The notes: generated by a model not told the origin, from the sequence alone. Positions 32,864-41,818 are shown, counted from the first letter of the stretch. The stretch: DNA of 51,153 nt from Nevskiales bacterium (GCA_011526045.1 WYBE01000043.1:1-51153), one strand, 5' to 3'. Translations and numbers: made by a program.

Positions 32864-32956
32864 CCGCCTGGCAGCGGCGCGGCTATTCCAACTTCTCCGT
32901 GTGGAACCGACAATGAGACCGGTGGTGTCGTGTACCCGGTCGGGTGGAGGTATTGC

Positions 32957-34597
32957 ATGACGGATCGGACTTCGGACTCGACGGTGGGGCTGTCGCGCCG
33001 CGAACTGCTGGTGGCTGGTGGTGCCGCCGCGACGTCCCTGGCGGCGAGCAATCTCAGCGCGGCGCGCACGCCTGGCTCCGGTGCGACCGGCCCCGCCCCA
33101 CGCCCACCCTTCGACTCGCTGCGTGACTACGTGGCGGCGCTGGATGCCCATGGCCTGCTGCTGCGCATCCCCCGGATCGACCAGGATGCGTATCACGCAA
33201 CCGGGCTGGTGTTCCGGGCGAACGATCTCTTCACGATGTTCGGCGTGCCGGCGCTGTGGTTCGACGAGGTGAAAGTGGAGGGCCGCTGGATGCGCGGGCC
33301 GGTGCTGGGGCTGCTGCAGGCCAACCTCCTCACGGACGCAGTCGTATTCGGTCAGCCGCTCGATTTCGACGACCCGCGGAAGAGCTACCGCGCGGCGAAG
33401 GCCCATCTGCTCGATGTGCTGGCGCAGAACAACGGCGTTTATCCGGAGATTGCGCCGGTGGAGGTCGCGCGCGAAGCGGCGCCCTGCAAGCAGGTGGTGC
33501 TGCGCGGCGACGACATCGACGTGACGAAATTCGCCTTCATCCAGACCAATCCGGCGGACGCGGGCCGCTACGTCAATACGGCTTCCTGCTTCATGTGGGA
33601 CCCGGAGATCGGCGGCAACTTCGGCACCTACCGCTGCCAGGTACGTGGCCCGCGGCTGCTTGGCTTCAACCCGGAACCGGGCCAGACGGGCTGGAAGATG
33701 CTGGAGGCGGCGAAAAAGCGCGGCGAGAAATCGGTGCAGATCTCCTGCGTGCTGGGCCAGGACCCGGTCACCTGGTTCATCAGCGGCACGAAGGTCGCCA
33801 ATCGCTTCACCAGCAACAAGCCGATCGACGAGCTCGCCATGGCCGGTGGCTTCCGCGGCAAGGCGGTCGAGGTGGTGAAGTCCGAGGACAACGACCTGCG
33901 GGTGCCGGCGCACGCGGAAATGGTGATCGAGGGCGAGATTCCCCTCGATGAGCCGCTGCTGCCCGAGGGGCCGTTCGGCGAGATGTTCGGCTATCTCGGG
34001 CCGCGCAAGAACGAAAACTACTTCATCAGGATCACCGCCATCACGCATCGCCGCGATCCCTGGATGCACAACGCCTTCACCGGCATGCAGCGCGGCATGG
34101 TGACCGCGCCGCAGGACGCGCTCTACGAGTTCATGACGCGCAAGGCGGTGCCGAATCTGGTCGAGCTCTACCAGCCGCAGGACGTGATGGGGGTCGCGAT
34201 CATGTCGATCGACAAGACCGCCCCGGGCCAGGGGCTCGCCGCCGGGCGGCGGATCGCGCAGCGCAATCCGGTCGCGAAGATCGTCATCGTGGTGGACAAG
34301 GATGTGGACGTGATGGATCGCACCGAGGTGACCTTCGCGATGGGTTCGCGCTGGCAACCGTGGCCGGCAGCCGAGATCATCAAGGATGCCGTCGGCATCA
34401 TCACGGACCCGAGCCAGCCGATGCAGGGCCGCACCAGCAAGATCGTGATCGACGCCACCCGCCAGCTTCCGGAGGAAGGCGGCCGCGAGCACTTCCCGCA
34501 GACCAATCGGGCCTTGCTCGAGCAGGGGGCGCCGGAGGTGGCCGCGGAGGTCGAGCGGCTGTTCGGCGCGCAGCTGCGTGACTGGCGTCCGGGGTAG
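32957..34597 (+). CDS. UbiD-family prenylated-FMN decarboxylase with Tat leader
   Basis: 546 residues. The ATG at 32957 has GGAGG seven bases upstream. The N-terminus is a twin-arginine leader (LSRRELLVAGGAAATSLAAS). The body matches UbiD decarboxylases: NFGTYRCQVRG (Arg of the catalytic network), VLGQDP, DNDLRVPAHAEMVIEGEIPL and EGPFGEMFGYLGP, so the Arg-Glu-Glu residues used in prFMN catalysis look intact. UbiD enzymes are normally cytoplasmic and need prFMN made by UbiX, which is not in the window. Length is typical for the family apart from the leader. Reversible (de)carboxylation of an aromatic or unsaturated acid is expected; the substrate is unknown. Confidence 0.9.
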   Translation: MTDRTSDSTVGLSRRELLVAGGAAATSLAASNLSAARTPGSGATGPAPRPPFDSLRDYVAALDAHGLLLRIPRIDQDAYHATGLVFRANDLFTMFGVPALWFDEVKVEGRWMRGPVLGLLQANLLTDAVVFGQPLDFDDPRKSYRAAKAHLLDVLAQNNGVYPEIAPVEVAREAAPCKQVVLRGDDIDVTKFAFIQTNPADAGRYVNTASCFMWDPEIGGNFGTYRCQVRGPRLLGFNPEPGQTGWKMLEAAKKRGEKSVQISCVLGQDPVTWFISGTKVANRFTSNKPIDELAMAGGFRGKAVEVVKSEDNDLRVPAHAEMVIEGEIPLDEPLLPEGPFGEMFGYLGPRKNENYFIRITAITHRRDPWMHNAFTGMQRGMVTAPQDALYEFMTRKAVPNLVELYQPQDVMGVAIMSIDKTAPGQGLAAGRRIAQRNPVAKIVIVVDKDVDVMDRTEVTFAMGSRWQPWPAAEIIKDAVGIITDPSQPMQGRTSKIVIDATRQLPEEGGREHFPQTNRALLEQGAPEVAAEVERLFGAQLRDWRPG

Positions 34598-34634
34598 GGC
34601 GGCAATCCCGGGGCGCAGCGGTGAACGAAGCGCG

Positions 34635-35020
34635 GTAGGAGCGGCGCAAGCCGCGACGTGATCGGCCGCCGCGATCAACGACGCGGGGGTCGCGACTTGC
34701 GTCGCTCCTACAGGGTGCTGTCCAGCGCAGCGTCGAACGAAGCCCTGCGGGATCGGGTCGCGACTTGCGTCGCTCCTACAGGGTGCTGGCCGACGGCAGC
34801 GTCGAACGAAGCCCTGCGGGATCGGGTCGCGACTTGCGTCGCTCCTACAGGGTGCTGGCTGACGGCAGCGACGAACGCAGCGCCGTAGGAGCGGCGCCAG
34901 CCGCGACGAGATTGGCTGCTGCGATTGACGCTGCGGTGGTCGCGACTTACGTCGCTCCTACCGGGTGCTGGCCGACGGCCGCGGTGAACGCAGCGCGGTA
35001 GGAGCGGCGCAAGCCGCGAC
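34635..35020. repeat. Cluster of seven REP-like palindromes in alternating orientation
   Basis: Copies of the 23-base element starting GTAGGAGCG and ending CGCGAC occur at 34635-34657 (+), 34689-34711 (-), 34757-34779 (-), 34826-34848 (-), 34885-34907 (+), 34939-34961 (-) and 34998-35020 (+). The three consecutive minus copies are 68-69 bases apart with nearly identical spacers (GGGTGCTGGC...). Each can fold on its own, and opposite copies can pair. They fill 34598-35153 between ubiD and the HDOD gene; no gene is supported there. Confidence 0.88.
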
Positions 35021-35153
35021 TCGGTCGCGGCGCCAGCCTGGCCAGGAATCGGCACTCAGTCACAGCCGTGCCGGGTCGGTCTCTCTAGTATTGCGATTCC
35101 GTGGCGCCCGTCGGGCAGGTGGCGCCGGCCACGTTCTCGATTTGGGGACTCAC

Positions 35154-36098
35154 ATGGCGGTCAGGGACGACCTGCAGCTCGCCCGCGAGCTGCGAATGGA
35201 AAAGACTGTGGCACCGGCACGGCCGGCGGACCCGATGATTGCAGTCGGCGCGGGGAAGAGCGTCAAAGCCGCCGACATCGTCATGGGACTTGCTCGCGAG
35301 CTCAACACCGACAAGGTGGAGCTGCCGGGTTTTCCCGACATCGTGGCGCGGTTGCACAACGTGCTGGCTGACGAACACGCTGCCGCGAAGGATGTGGTGA
35401 AACTCGTGGCGAGAGAACCCGCGCTCAGCGCCCGCCTGGTGCAGCTCGCCAACTCCGCAGCGTTCAACCGCTCGGGTCGCGAGGTCAGCGACCTGAAGGC
35501 CGCGATCAACAGCCTCGGGTTCAACATGGTCCGCAGCCAGGCGACCGCATTCGCGATGCGCCAGATGGAGCAGCAGGAGTGGCTGCAGCCGATCCGCCCG
35601 GTGCTGGCGGAGATCTGGAGAGCGAGCAACAGCGTCGCCGCGCTGTCGTTCGCGGTGGCGCGGCAGGTGCCGGGCGTACAGGCGGACGAGGCGATGGCCA
35701 CCGGGCTCTTTCACCTGATCGGCAAGCTCTACCTGTTCGCGCGCGCCCGTCGGGACAGCATCGAGCCGGCCGACATCGCCGACTGGGAGGAGGCGCTGGA
35801 CGAGTGGCACACGACCATCGCGCGCACGATTCTCGACCACTGGCGGATACCGGAGCGCGTTGCCGAGGCAGTCGAGAACCAGAACGCGATCTTCGATGTG
35901 GACAATCGCGACCTCACGCCGCTCGCACGCATACTCTGCGCCGCGAAACTCCACTACCGATTGCGGCGCTCCGATGCGGCCGAGCAACCGCAGGCCGAGG
36001 CGGCGCTGGCGAGGATCATGCTCAATGGCCAGCCGTTCGAAACCTTGGCGCAAGCGGTACGGGCGGAGATGGAAGCGACCCGTGCAGCAATGAATTGA
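35154..36098 (+). CDS. HDOD-domain signalling protein
   Basis: 314 residues. After about 65 residues of linker-like sequence, residues about 65-260 match the HDOD domain (a catalytically altered HD-like fold): LPGFPDIVARLHNVLADEHA, VKLVAREPALSARLVQLANS, VSDLKAAINSLGFNMVRS and DEAMATGLFHLIGKLYLF. HDOD proteins act in bacterial signal transduction, often tied to motility or stress outputs. The ATG at 35154 is chosen because the preceding frame only translates the REP array. No second output domain is present. Confidence 0.88.
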   Translation: MAVRDDLQLARELRMEKTVAPARPADPMIAVGAGKSVKAADIVMGLARELNTDKVELPGFPDIVARLHNVLADEHAAAKDVVKLVAREPALSARLVQLANSAAFNRSGREVSDLKAAINSLGFNMVRSQATAFAMRQMEQQEWLQPIRPVLAEIWRASNSVAALSFAVARQVPGVQADEAMATGLFHLIGKLYLFARARRDSIEPADIADWEEALDEWHTTIARTILDHWRIPERVAEAVENQNAIFDVDNRDLTPLARILCAAKLHYRLRRSDAAEQPQAEAALARIMLNGQPFETLAQAVRAEMEATRAAMN

Positions 36099-36172
36099 TG
36101 AATAAAAATAGCAAAAAAAACAATAATATATATGATATTTATCAATCGTTTTCTTATAGCGGATTCCACCCT
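36099..36172. other. AT-rich intergenic island
   Basis: About 75 bases of strongly AT-rich sequence (runs of A8, ATATATATGATATTTATC) directly after the HDOD stop, in DNA that is otherwise very GC-rich. TTGAT near its start and ATCAA near its end could pair loosely. It may hold a terminator followed by a promoter for the membrane protein at 36325. No gene is seen. Confidence 0.4.
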
Positions 36173-36324
36173 CCTGCTCTGATTCCGTAGCCCCCGTCTG
36201 CTCGCCGTCAGCCGGGCACAGCAGGTCAGCGCGGACCACGGCGCGGACCGGGACGTGCGTGCGTTGAGCGCGCCAGCGAAAGTCCAATACGCTTGGCCTG
36301 GCTGCATCCCAGCCGGAGGTGTTC

Positions 36325-37095
36325 TTGTTGCGTGTCGTGCTGATGCTGATCGTGGCAACGGGTGGCGTCGTGTTGGCGCCGGCTGCCGTGGCTCACACCG
36401 GTGAGTCCCCGGGGGGTATGCACGAGCTGCTGCGTTACCTGCACGTGGTGCTGCTCGTGTTCTGGCTGGGGCCGGAGGTGGCCATCCTTGTGGCCGGTCA
36501 GCATGCGATTCGCGCTACGCTGAACGCGGCCCAGCGGGTCGCCGCTGCGCGCATGATGGGTTACTACGAGATCATGCCGCGGGTCTGCATGAGCCTGATG
36601 TTGACGGTCGGGGGCGTGCTGAGCGAGCAGGTCGGTCTCGATCATCCCTGGTGGCAGTCTGCGGCGATCTGGCTGCTGGGGCCGGTGTGGCTGACTTTGA
36701 CGGTAGCCGCTCATTTCGGTGCGGCCACGGGTGCCGGAGCGATCGCAGAGCGGCTCGAGCAGGCCTTGCGCATCGTCATCGTGCTGGCCGTGCCGGTCTC
36801 GGTGGCGTATTCGATCACGGCCGGGCGTCTGGCCGCGGCGCCGTATGTCGGCGGCAAGCTGCTGTTGTTCGCGCTGATCGCGCTCCTCAGCCTGCTCGCG
36901 CGCCGCGCCCACGCGCCGTTTCGCGACGGCGTGCGCGAGCTCGCGGCGGACAACGGTTCACCCGGGCTCGATCTCGCAATGCGCGCGAGCTTTGCACGCG
37001 GCCGGCCGTTCGTGCTGGCGATCTGGGTCGCGCTGCTGCTGGCAGCGCTGCTCGGCGTCGTGCAGCCTGGCGCGCAACCGGTTGGTCCGGGCTGA
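36325..37095 (+). CDS. Integral membrane protein, CopD-like arrangement, unknown function
   Basis: About 256 residues. Start is a TTG at 36325 (or 36328): GGAGGT at 36315-36320 gives suitable spacing, while the GTG at 36319 lies inside the ribosome site. A signal-like first helix (VVLMLIVATGGVVLAPAAVAH) is followed by about five or six helices: LLRYLHVVLLVFWLGPEVAIL, VCMSLMLTVGGVL, SAAIWLLGPVWLTLTVAAHF, IVIVLAVPVSVAYSI, LLLFALIALLSLLA and VLAIWVALLLAALLGVV. The conserved His in LRYLHVVLLVFWLGPEV recalls CopD/DUF2269-type proteins, which suggests a role with metal or heme, but this is weak. Confidence 0.65.
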   Translation: MLRVVLMLIVATGGVVLAPAAVAHTGESPGGMHELLRYLHVVLLVFWLGPEVAILVAGQHAIRATLNAAQRVAAARMMGYYEIMPRVCMSLMLTVGGVLSEQVGLDHPWWQSAAIWLLGPVWLTLTVAAHFGAATGAGAIAERLEQALRIVIVLAVPVSVAYSITAGRLAAAPYVGGKLLLFALIALLSLLARRAHAPFRDGVRELAADNGSPGLDLAMRASFARGRPFVLAIWVALLLAALLGVVQPGAQPVGPG

Positions 37096-37123
37096 GGCAC
37101 CGTTCAGCGCCGCGGCATCATCG

Positions 37124-37146
37124 GTCGCGGCTGGCGCCGCTCCTAC
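37124..37146 (-). repeat. Single REP-like element
   Basis: One copy (GTCGCGGCTGGCGCCGCTCC and on to TAC) of the same family as the arrays at 20.4 and 34.6 kb, in minus orientation, 28 bases after the membrane-protein stop. Confidence 0.8.
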
Positions 37147-37327
37147 AGGGCTTCGTTCAGCGCTGTGGCTGGTAAGCACCTTCCGCGACATACGGGGATG
37201 GACGGGCCGCGGTTGACCCTGTACAGTGCGCGGCACCGATCAGGCACGTGCGCGGTCAGCGCCGCCTCGGTTCGCAGTTCGTCCGCAACGTTCGACGTAC
37301 TCCGGTTATTCCTCGCTTGTGACCGCA

Positions 37328-37364
37328 CCGGGATGCAGTCCCGGACGAGCGGGCTTCATTTTTT
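37328..37364 (+). promoter_or_regulatory. rhlE: Attenuator-like leader hairpins upstream of rhlE
   Basis: CCGGGA (37328-37333) pairs with TCCCGG (37339-37344) around TGCAG. Alternatively CCCG (37340-37343) pairs with CGGG (37350-37353), which is followed by CTTCA and six T residues (37359-37364). The two stems share bases and exclude each other, and the second plus T-run looks like a weak intrinsic terminator 19 bases before the rhlE start. A transcription-attenuation or cold-responsive leader is inference. Confidence 0.4.
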
Positions 37365-37382
37365 CTTTCAGGAATTTTTTGC

Positions 37383-38681
37383 ATGTCATTTTCCGATCTC
37401 GGGCTTCTGCCCGAATTGCTGCGTGCTGTGGCCGACAAGGGCTACGACACGCCGACTCCCATTCAATCCCGCGCCGTCCCCGCTGTTCTGTCGGGGCGCG
37501 ACGTCCTCGCCGGCGCACAGACGGGCACCGGCAAGACCGCCGGCTTCGTGCTGCCGATCCTGCAGAAACTGCATGGCGGCCGGGGCGCGACGCCGCGCGC
37601 GCTGATCCTCACGCCGACGCGCGAGCTCGCGGCCCAGGTGGCCGAAAGTGCACGCGCATACGGCAAGTACCTGCGGCTGCGTACCGTGGTGGTATTCGGT
37701 GGCGTCAGCATCAATCCGCAGATCGATGCGTTGCGCCGCGGTTGCGACATTCTGGTTGCCACCCCGGGCCGTCTGCTCGATCTGGCCGAACAACGCGCGG
37801 TGGATCTGCGCGCCGTCGAGCACTTCGTGCTCGACGAGGCCGATCGCATGCTCGACATGGGGTTCATCCACGACATCAAGCGCGTGCTGAAGTTGCTGCC
37901 CGCGGTCCGGCAGAATCTCATGTTCTCCGCGACCTACAGCGACGAGATCCGCTCGCTGGCCGCGCGATTCCTGCGCGAGCCGCAGGAGATCGACGTGGCG
38001 CCTCGCAATACCGCCGCCGAGCGCATCGCGCAGCGGATCTACAAGGTGGTGAAGGATGACAAGCGCCACCTGCTGGTCCACCTGCTCCGCACGCTCGACT
38101 GGAACCAGGTGCTGGTGTTCACGCGGACCAAGCATGGGGCCAATCGACTGACGCAGCACCTGGAGCGCGCCGGCATTGCGGCGGCCGCGATCCACGGCAA
38201 CAAGAGCCAGGCCGCACGCACGAAAGCGCTCGCCGATTTCAAGGCAGGCCGCATCGTCGCGCTGGTAGCGACCGAGGTGGCCGCGCGCGGGCTCGACATC
38301 AAGGAACTGCCGGTCGTGCTGAACTACGAACTGCCGAACGTGCCCGAGGACTACCTGCACCGCATCGGTCGCACGGCGCGGGCCGGGCAGGCCGGTGAGG
38401 CGGTCTCGCTCGTCTCGAAGGACGAGGCGGGCTTGCTCCGGGACATCGAGCGGTTGCTGCGGCAGGCGCTGCCGGTGGCGGAGATGCCGGAGTTCGAGAT
38501 TCCGGTCGAGACGCCGGCGTCACAACCGGCACGCAACGGGCATGGCGGCGGGAACGACATCACGCACCGCGCAGCAGCCGGGCGTGGCCACGGCCCGCGC
38601 GGCCGGCGCCAGGGCCCTTCGCGTCCGCGCACGGGCAAGAGTGGCGGCCACGCCGGCAGGTCGCATCGCGGTCACGCCTAA
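37383..38681 (+). CDS. rhlE: DEAD-box ATP-dependent RNA helicase RhlE
   Basis: 432 residues. [20 protein letters not shown] leads into the Q motif ([12 protein letters not shown]), motif [10 protein letters not shown], motif Ia [10 protein letters not shown], motif II DEAD ([13 protein letters not shown]), motif III SAT, and motifs IV-VI ([24 protein letters not shown]). The basic, low-complexity C-terminal tail ([19 protein letters not shown]) is typical of RhlE and binds RNA. It unwinds short RNA duplexes in ribosome assembly and RNA turnover. ATG at 37383; a long leader precedes it. Confidence 0.95.
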   Translation: MSFSDLGLLPELLRAVADKGYDTPTPIQSRAVPAVLSGRDVLAGAQTGTGKTAGFVLPILQKLHGGRGATPRALILTPTRELAAQVAESARAYGKYLRLRTVVVFGGVSINPQIDALRRGCDILVATPGRLLDLAEQRAVDLRAVEHFVLDEADRMLDMGFIHDIKRVLKLLPAVRQNLMFSATYSDEIRSLAARFLREPQEIDVAPRNTAAERIAQRIYKVVKDDKRHLLVHLLRTLDWNQVLVFTRTKHGANRLTQHLERAGIAAAAIHGNKSQAARTKALADFKAGRIVALVATEVAARGLDIKELPVVLNYELPNVPEDYLHRIGRTARAGQAGEAVSLVSKDEAGLLRDIERLLRQALPVAEMPEFEIPVETPASQPARNGHGGGNDITHRAAAGRGHGPRGRRQGPSRPRTGKSGGHAGRSHRGHA

Positions 38682-38780
38682 CCACCGGAAACCGGTCGCG
38701 ACCGGCGGCGCAGCGTGGCCTGCCGGGCCGGTACGTGGCGCAGTACACTGTCGCCGGCCATCAACCCCGGTGACTCGAAC

Positions 38781-39962
38781 GTGACCAGGAGCAATCGGGC
38801 CGCGTGCTGCGCGCGCAACTGCCGACGCATCGTCGTCGCCGCAGCGTTGCTGCTCCTCGCAACCCTTGTTTCCGGTCGCGAGACCACGGTCGCGGCCCTG
38901 GCCGACGATTACATGGCCGCCGGCGGCAGTGTCGAGTTGCGCGAGCCGGTGACGGGCGATGCGCTGCTCGCTGCCGGCAGCGTCGCGAGCAACTCTTCCG
39001 TGGGTGGCGATCTGTCTGCGGCGGGCGGTGAGGTTGCGGTGCGGGCCACGGTGGGAGACGACCTCTACGTCGCGGGTGGGGACGTCACCGTTGACGCGCT
39101 GATCGGCGGCAACGCCCGGGTGGCCGGCGGTCGTGTCCGGATCATGCCGGAAGCCCGCATCGAGGGTGGCGCGGCCATCGCAGGCGCCAGTGTCACCACC
39201 GGCGGCCGTTTCGGGCGCTACCTGACGGTGGCTGGCCGCGAAGTCACGCTGGGCGGCGACATCGCCGGCGATGTACGCATTTTTGCCGACGAGCTGCACG
39301 TGCAACCCGGTACGCGCATCGGCGGCCGGCTCAGCTACCGCGTGCACGGTGCAGTGGATCTGCCCGCCGATCTGGTGGTGGCGGGTGGCATCGCGCGCGA
39401 GTCCGGCGATGCGGAGCAGCGGGAACGCCGCCGGTCCTGGATCGATGCCGGCGCAATCGGCGAGCGGGCCGGATGGCTCTGGCTCGCCGGGTTGCTCGGG
39501 GTCGGGCTGTTGCTGGCATTTTCCCTCGAGCAGTTCTCGCGGCGCACGTCGCGGGTGCTCGCCGAACGGCCCGGGCTGGCGATGCTGGTCGGGTTCCTGG
39601 TGCTGGTCTGCATGCCGCCCCTGATCATGACGCTGTTCGTCACGCTGATCGGCATTCCGCTCGCGCTCATTCTCCTGCTGGTGTACCTCGCGATGGTGCT
39701 GGCCGCTTACGTGGTCGGGGCGCTGTTCCTCGGCGATCGTGCGCTGGAGCTTGCGAGTCCGGGGAAAGGGGCCACGCCGGGCCGGCGGCTCGGCGCGCTG
39801 TTCCTCGTGCTGGTTGCACTGGCGCTGGTCGGCAGCATCCCGCTGCTTGGCGACCTCGTGCGATTCGTCGTGCTGCTGCTCGGCCTCGGCGGCATCCTGC
39901 TGGCAGGATGGTCCGGTGCAGGTGCAGCGCCACGGCTCCCGTCGCCGGCCGCGCCCGGCTGA
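38781..39962 (+). CDS. Polymer-forming (bactofilin-like) repeat membrane protein
   Basis: About 393 residues. The first helix (RRIVVAAALLLLATLVSG) is a signal or anchor. Residues about 50-195 show short beta-helix rungs: VTGDALLAAGSV, VGGDLSAAGGEV, VGDDLYVAGGDV, IGGNARVAGGRV, IEGGAAIAGASV and IAGDVRIFADEL. These are like the polymer-forming or bactofilin-type repeat domain. Residues about 230-380 contain four or more membrane helices, one beginning WLWLAGLLGVGLLLAFSLEQ. The product probably sits in the inner membrane with the repeat domain in the periplasm. GTG at 38781 is preferred, since an upstream GTG at 38715 adds an unlikely leader. Confidence 0.7.
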   Translation: MTRSNRAACCARNCRRIVVAAALLLLATLVSGRETTVAALADDYMAAGGSVELREPVTGDALLAAGSVASNSSVGGDLSAAGGEVAVRATVGDDLYVAGGDVTVDALIGGNARVAGGRVRIMPEARIEGGAAIAGASVTTGGRFGRYLTVAGREVTLGGDIAGDVRIFADELHVQPGTRIGGRLSYRVHGAVDLPADLVVAGGIARESGDAEQRERRRSWIDAGAIGERAGWLWLAGLLGVGLLLAFSLEQFSRRTSRVLAERPGLAMLVGFLVLVCMPPLIMTLFVTLIGIPLALILLLVYLAMVLAAYVVGALFLGDRALELASPGKGATPGRRLGALFLVLVALALVGSIPLLGDLVRFVVLLLGLGGILLAGWSGAGAAPRLPSPAAPG

Positions 39963-39971
39963 TTCGCCGGG

Positions 39972-40391
39972 CTACCCGGGCCGGCGTCGCGCCGCCCCGG
40001 CGAGCAGTCGCTCCGTGGCGACGATCGCGCGCGAGTGCTCGCCGGCACCGATCGGCCCGGCGGCATCGAACGCTTCCACCCGGAAGCGAAAGGCCCGTCC
40101 GTCCCGTTCCAGGTAGGTTGCCACGGCGCGCACCTCGCAACCCACCGGGGTCGCGGCGGTATGGCCCACGGTGAGCGACGTGCCGACCGACAACTGGCCG
40201 TCCCGCAGCAGCGGCTGCAGGACCCGCGCCGCCGCGAGTTCCATGAGCGCAACCATGCGCGACGTCGCGAACACCGGCGGAAATGTGTCCTGCGCCGATG
40301 GCGAGAGCGCCGCGGCCGTGTCGCTCCAGGTGACGGTGAGCGTGGCCTCGGCCTGCGCGCCGGCTGCGAGATGGTCCTTGCCGCGGTCCAT
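39972..40391 (-). CDS. FlK-type hotdog-fold acyl-CoA thioesterase
   Basis: 139 residues of the fluoroacetyl-CoA thioesterase-like (FlK) hotdog family. Catalytic positions fit exactly by spacing: Thr43 (FATSRMV), Glu51 (LMELA), Gly70 (SVGTSL) and His77 (GHTAATP), one more than Thr42, Glu50, Gly69 and His76 of FlK. The remaining beta strands (VRAVATYLERDGRAFRFRVE, GPIGAGEHSRAIV) are typical. Members hydrolyse small acyl-CoAs; fluoroacetyl specificity is not implied. It follows the symporter gene by 14 bases on the same strand, so the two probably share a transcript. Confidence 0.85.
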   Translation of the reverse strand: MDRGKDHLAAGAQAEATLTVTWSDTAAALSPSAQDTFPPVFATSRMVALMELAAARVLQPLLRDGQLSVGTSLTVGHTAATPVGCEVRAVATYLERDGRAFRFRVEAFDAAGPIGAGEHSRAIVATERLLAGAARRRPG

Positions 40392-40405
40392 GATCTTCAG
40401 TCCCT

Positions 40406-41818
40406 CTACCCGCCCGGCACCTGGCCGGAGTGCGCCGCCTGCGCCCGCATGGCGGCGAGCTTCTCGCCGGTCAGGTCATAGCGCAGGAGTACCAGCGCGG
40501 CGAGCAGGTTGCAGGCGGCCGGCACAATCGCGATGTTCAGGTAGATGCCGAACACCGCCTCCGCCGACTGAACCACCGTGCGATTGTCGATCGATTCCTG
40601 GTAGCCGAATGCGGCGAGGATGAGGGTCATGACGAGCGGGCTCAGCGCGAATGCGGCTTTCTCCACCACGTTGTAGGCTCCTGCATACGCCCCTTCGCGG
40701 CGCAGGCCGGTGCGCAACGAGTCGTACTCCATCACGTCGGGCAGCATCGTGAGGCCGAGCAGCAGCTTGCCCGCCTGGAAAGCGCCGAGGAGGAATGCGC
40801 GCAGCGCGAAGATCCACGTGGGTTCCCCCGGGCCGGCCAGCATCCAGCTCAGCGCGACCAGCATGAAGCCGAGCGTGGCGATCACCATCGCGGCCTTCTT
40901 CCCGATGCGGGCGGCGAGCGGGACCCAGAGGAGCGGCACGGTGATGAAGGCTGCCGCCGCGTGCCCGACCGTGTACCAGAGCATCACGCCCTGGTCGAGC
41001 CTGAGCACGTTCTTGACGAAAAAGAGCAGCGTCGCGAAGACGGTGGCGCCCGACACGAGGGTCAGGAACTTGAACGCGGCGAGGAGCAGGAAGGGGCGGT
41101 TCGACAGGGCCGAGCGCAGTTGTTCGCGCGCGCCGAAGCGGGCCTCCGTGCGCTCCACGGTGCGCGCCCGCGCCGTGCCGAAGAAACAGGCGATCATGGT
41201 GATGAGCGTCAGCAGGCCGAGCACCCAGCCCACCACCGCGTACCCTTCGAGGCCGCCGCCGAAGTGCTGCGCGATGCGCGGCCCGAGCCCCACCGCGATG
41301 ATGTTTCCGACCTGGATGAAAATGACCCGGAAGGACATGATGGCGGTGCGCTCGTTGTAGTCGCGGGACATCTCCGCCGGCATCGCCATGTAGGGCACAT
41401 TGAAGAGCGCGTAGCCGGTCGCGTACAGCAGCAGGCAGGCGAGCACCCAGGCAGCGAGCGAAGGCGGCGCCTCGCCGGCCGGCGCGGGCGTGGTGTGGAA
41501 CATCAGCACGAACCACAGCGAGCAGAGGACTGCGCCGGCGAGGAAGAACGGACGGCGGCGGCCCCAGCGGGTACGTACACGATCGCTCACGATGCCGACC
41601 GGCACGTTGATCGCCGCATCGTAGAGCTTGGCGATGAAGATGAGCAGGCCCGCCAGCTCCAGCCGCAGCCCGACCACGTTGGTCAGGTAGAAGAGGAGCA
41701 GGGCCGAGTAGCTGTTGAAGAGGATCGCCACGCCGAGCGATCCGATGCCCCAGCCGAGGCGGATCGAGAACGGTACGGGCGCTGCGGGAGCGGAAGTTGG
41801 CGAAATCGAAGCGGACAC
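40406..41818 (-). CDS. MFS transporter, glycoside-pentoside-hexuronide (GPH) symporter type
   Basis: 470 residues with about 12 helices. The pattern is of GPH/MelB-like cation symporters: YDAAINVPVGIVSDRVRTRW, GRRRPFFLAGA, YMAMPAEMSRDYNERTAIMS and MLPDVMEYDSLRTGLRREGA. The motif with Asp near the start of helix 2 and the DVMEYD...R..G segment are family signatures. Start GTG at 41818. It is probably co-transcribed with the FlK-type thioesterase. The substrate could be a sugar or another carbon source. Confidence 0.88.
   Translation of the reverse strand: MSASISPTSAPAAPVPFSIRLGWGIGSLGVAILFNSYSALLLFYLTNVVGLRLELAGLLIFIAKLYDAAINVPVGIVSDRVRTRWGRRRPFFLAGAVLCSLWFVLMFHTTPAPAGEAPPSLAAWVLACLLLYATGYALFNVPYMAMPAEMSRDYNERTAIMSFRVIFIQVGNIIAVGLGPRIAQHFGGGLEGYAVVGWVLGLLTLITMIACFFGTARARTVERTEARFGAREQLRSALSNRPFLLLAAFKFLTLVSGATVFATLLFFVKNVLRLDQGVMLWYTVGHAAAAFITVPLLWVPLAARIGKKAAMVIATLGFMLVALSWMLAGPGEPTWIFALRAFLLGAFQAGKLLLGLTMLPDVMEYDSLRTGLRREGAYAGAYNVVEKAAFALSPLVMTLILAAFGYQESIDNRTVVQSAEAVFGIYLNIAIVPAACNLLAALVLLRYDLTGEKLAAMRAQAAHSGQVPGG

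Noticed and set aside
34635..35020. Possible CRISPR array in the evenly spaced minus-strand repeats
   Set aside because: Spacers are nearly identical to each other, repeats occur in both orientations and match the REP family; no cas genes are present.
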